Shown here piece by piece: positions 63,267 to 64,000 of a DNA stretch of 64,000 nucleotides. The position numbers and the translations under genes were made by a program. The DNA is from Acidovorax carolinensis. Lineage in GTDB: Bacteria; Pseudomonadota; Gammaproteobacteria; Burkholderiales; Burkholderiaceae_C. The notes beneath the pieces were generated by a model. That model was not told the origin of the DNA, did not search any database, and worked only from the letters and a program-made list of their open reading frames with translations. The stretch's first letter is position 1. Each line of letters starts with the position of its first letter. Where the stretch lies: NCBI RefSeq assembly GCF_002157145.1, contig NZ_CP021361.1:1364001-1428000 (forward strand), in the 5' to 3' direction.

Positions 63267-64000
63267 ATGAAAACGCACAGTTCACCCAGATCGTGGGTTC
63301 TGGTTACCGGTTCGGTCATGGCCCTTTCAAGCGCCATGGTGCAGGCACAAAGCTTGCCTGCCCGCCAGGGCATTGGCCAGCGCCTTGAGGCACTGGAGGA
63401 GCAGGTCAGCGCACAACGTCGCCAGATCGAGGCAATGCAGCGGCAGGTACTTGACCAGGAGGCCCGCTACCGGGACTTGGAGCGCTCGGTTGCCGAAGCA
63501 GCGCGCAACGCGCCGCAGCCGGTCACGGCAGAGGCGGCGCCTGCAGGCAAGGCGCCTGCGGACACCGGGGAACGCCCCGTGCAGGTGGGGGTGGCACCGG
63601 CAGTGGACAACCAGCCTCCGGCGGTGGCGCCCTTGTTCGACCAGCCCGGCATCCTCACGCAGCCGGGCCACTATGTGCTCGAACCGTCTCTGCAATACGG
63701 CTATTCGTCCAGCAACCGCGTGGCCCTTGTTGGCTACACCGTCATTCCGGCGTTGTTGATCGGGCTGATTGACGTACGGGAAGTGAAGCGCAACACACTG
63801 ACTGCGGCGCTCACAGGCCGGTGGGGACTGACCCGCCGCCTTGAAGTCGAGATGAAGGTGCCCTATGTGTACCGCTCGGACAATTCGATCAGCCGTGAGA
63901 TCTTTACGGGGTCGGCATCCGAGCAGGCGTTCAACTCCAGCGGCCGAGACATTGGCGATATCGAGTTTGCGGCGCGCTACCAGCTCAACGAGCCCAAGGG
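63267..64000 (+). CDS. FapF-like outer-membrane protein, 3' end outside the window
   Basis: 244 codons visible, starting MKTHSSPRSWVLVTGSVMAL with a signal peptide ending near VQAQ. Then a coiled coil (RLEALEEQVSAQRRQIEAMQ), a Pro/Ala-rich linker, and the barrel start PGILTQPGHYVLEPSLQYGY, IPALLIGLIDVREVKRNT and EVEMKVPYVYR. This order (coiled coil, linker, barrel) is that of FapF, the trimeric pore that exports Fap amyloid subunits. It is incomplete because the window ends. Confidence 0.8.
   Translation, partial: MKTHSSPRSWVLVTGSVMALSSAMVQAQSLPARQGIGQRLEALEEQVSAQRRQIEAMQRQVLDQEARYRDLERSVAEAARNAPQPVTAEAAPAGKAPADTGERPVQVGVAPAVDNQPPAVAPLFDQPGILTQPGHYVLEPSLQYGYSSSNRVALVGYTVIPALLIGLIDVREVKRNTLTAALTGRWGLTRRLEVEMKVPYVYRSDNSISREIFTGSASEQAFNSSGRDIGDIEFAARYQLNEPK

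Noticed and set aside
62755..63270. 171-codon plus-strand frame upstream of the FapF-like gene
   Set aside because: No signal, no family resemblance, and it overlaps the duplicated leader region and the real FapF start.

Overview
The window is GC-rich chromosomal DNA from a betaproteobacterium, most likely Acidovorax or another member of the Comamonadaceae. Supporting signs are the gene order ppi-cysS-accA-tilS-lysC, tctC-type and liv-type solute uptake operons, a 3-hydroxybutyrate oligomer hydrolase, and many copies of an interspersed repeat built on AAGCGCT half-sites that I associate with this family. The species is inferred, not proven.

Layout. (1) 1-7606 is housekeeping backbone: two cyclophilin peptidyl-prolyl isomerases, a TPR protein, cysS, a 3-methyladenine DNA glycosylase, accA, tilS, lysC and tRNA-Ser(GCT). 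(2) 7592-35784 is a 28.2 kb integrated island in the 3' end of that tRNA gene. The 15-bp tRNA tail CCTCCGTTTCCGCCA is repeated at its far end, and the tRNA's probable terminator now lies beyond that copy. The left end carries a three-gene module (108-aa protein, papain/C39-like cysteine protease, 422-aa protein), an AT-rich orphan, an AlpA-like regulator and a putative replication protein. The main cargo is a complete type I BREX phage-defence locus (brxA, brxB, brxC, pglX, pglZ, brxL) with extra genes between the core genes: a 106/314-aa pair, a vapC remnant, a RelE/ParE-type toxin-antitoxin pair, an ABC-type ATPase with a TOPRIM/DUF3226 partner, and a coiled-coil zinc-ribbon protein. The island's tyrosine integrase is cut in two by an IS630-family element that duplicated the dinucleotide TA, so the island has probably lost self-mobility.

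(3) 35785-41752 is backbone again: hslR, the two-component genes tctE and tctD, and the divergent tctCBA tricarboxylate transporter. (4) 41909-53005 is a sigma-54 activator, a sigma-54 promoter with two palindromic upstream sites, a liv-type ABC importer, a lipoprotein 3HB-oligomer hydrolase, a second periplasmic binding protein and an alpha/beta hydrolase. This looks like one scavenging unit for an acyl or hydroxyacid substrate. (5) 53187-57682 is a probable light or oxidative stress cluster: lipocalin, DUF2256, DASH-type cryptochrome, FeS-type photolyase and an SDR. The last gene of unit 4 and the first of unit 5 both carry an apparent frameshift. (6) 57870-64000 resembles a Fap-type functional-amyloid locus: two paralogous Gly/Asn-rich secreted proteins, a C39 peptidase between two small secreted proteins that share an LDxxRGG motif, and a divergent FapF-like coiled-coil/beta-barrel protein cut by the window end.
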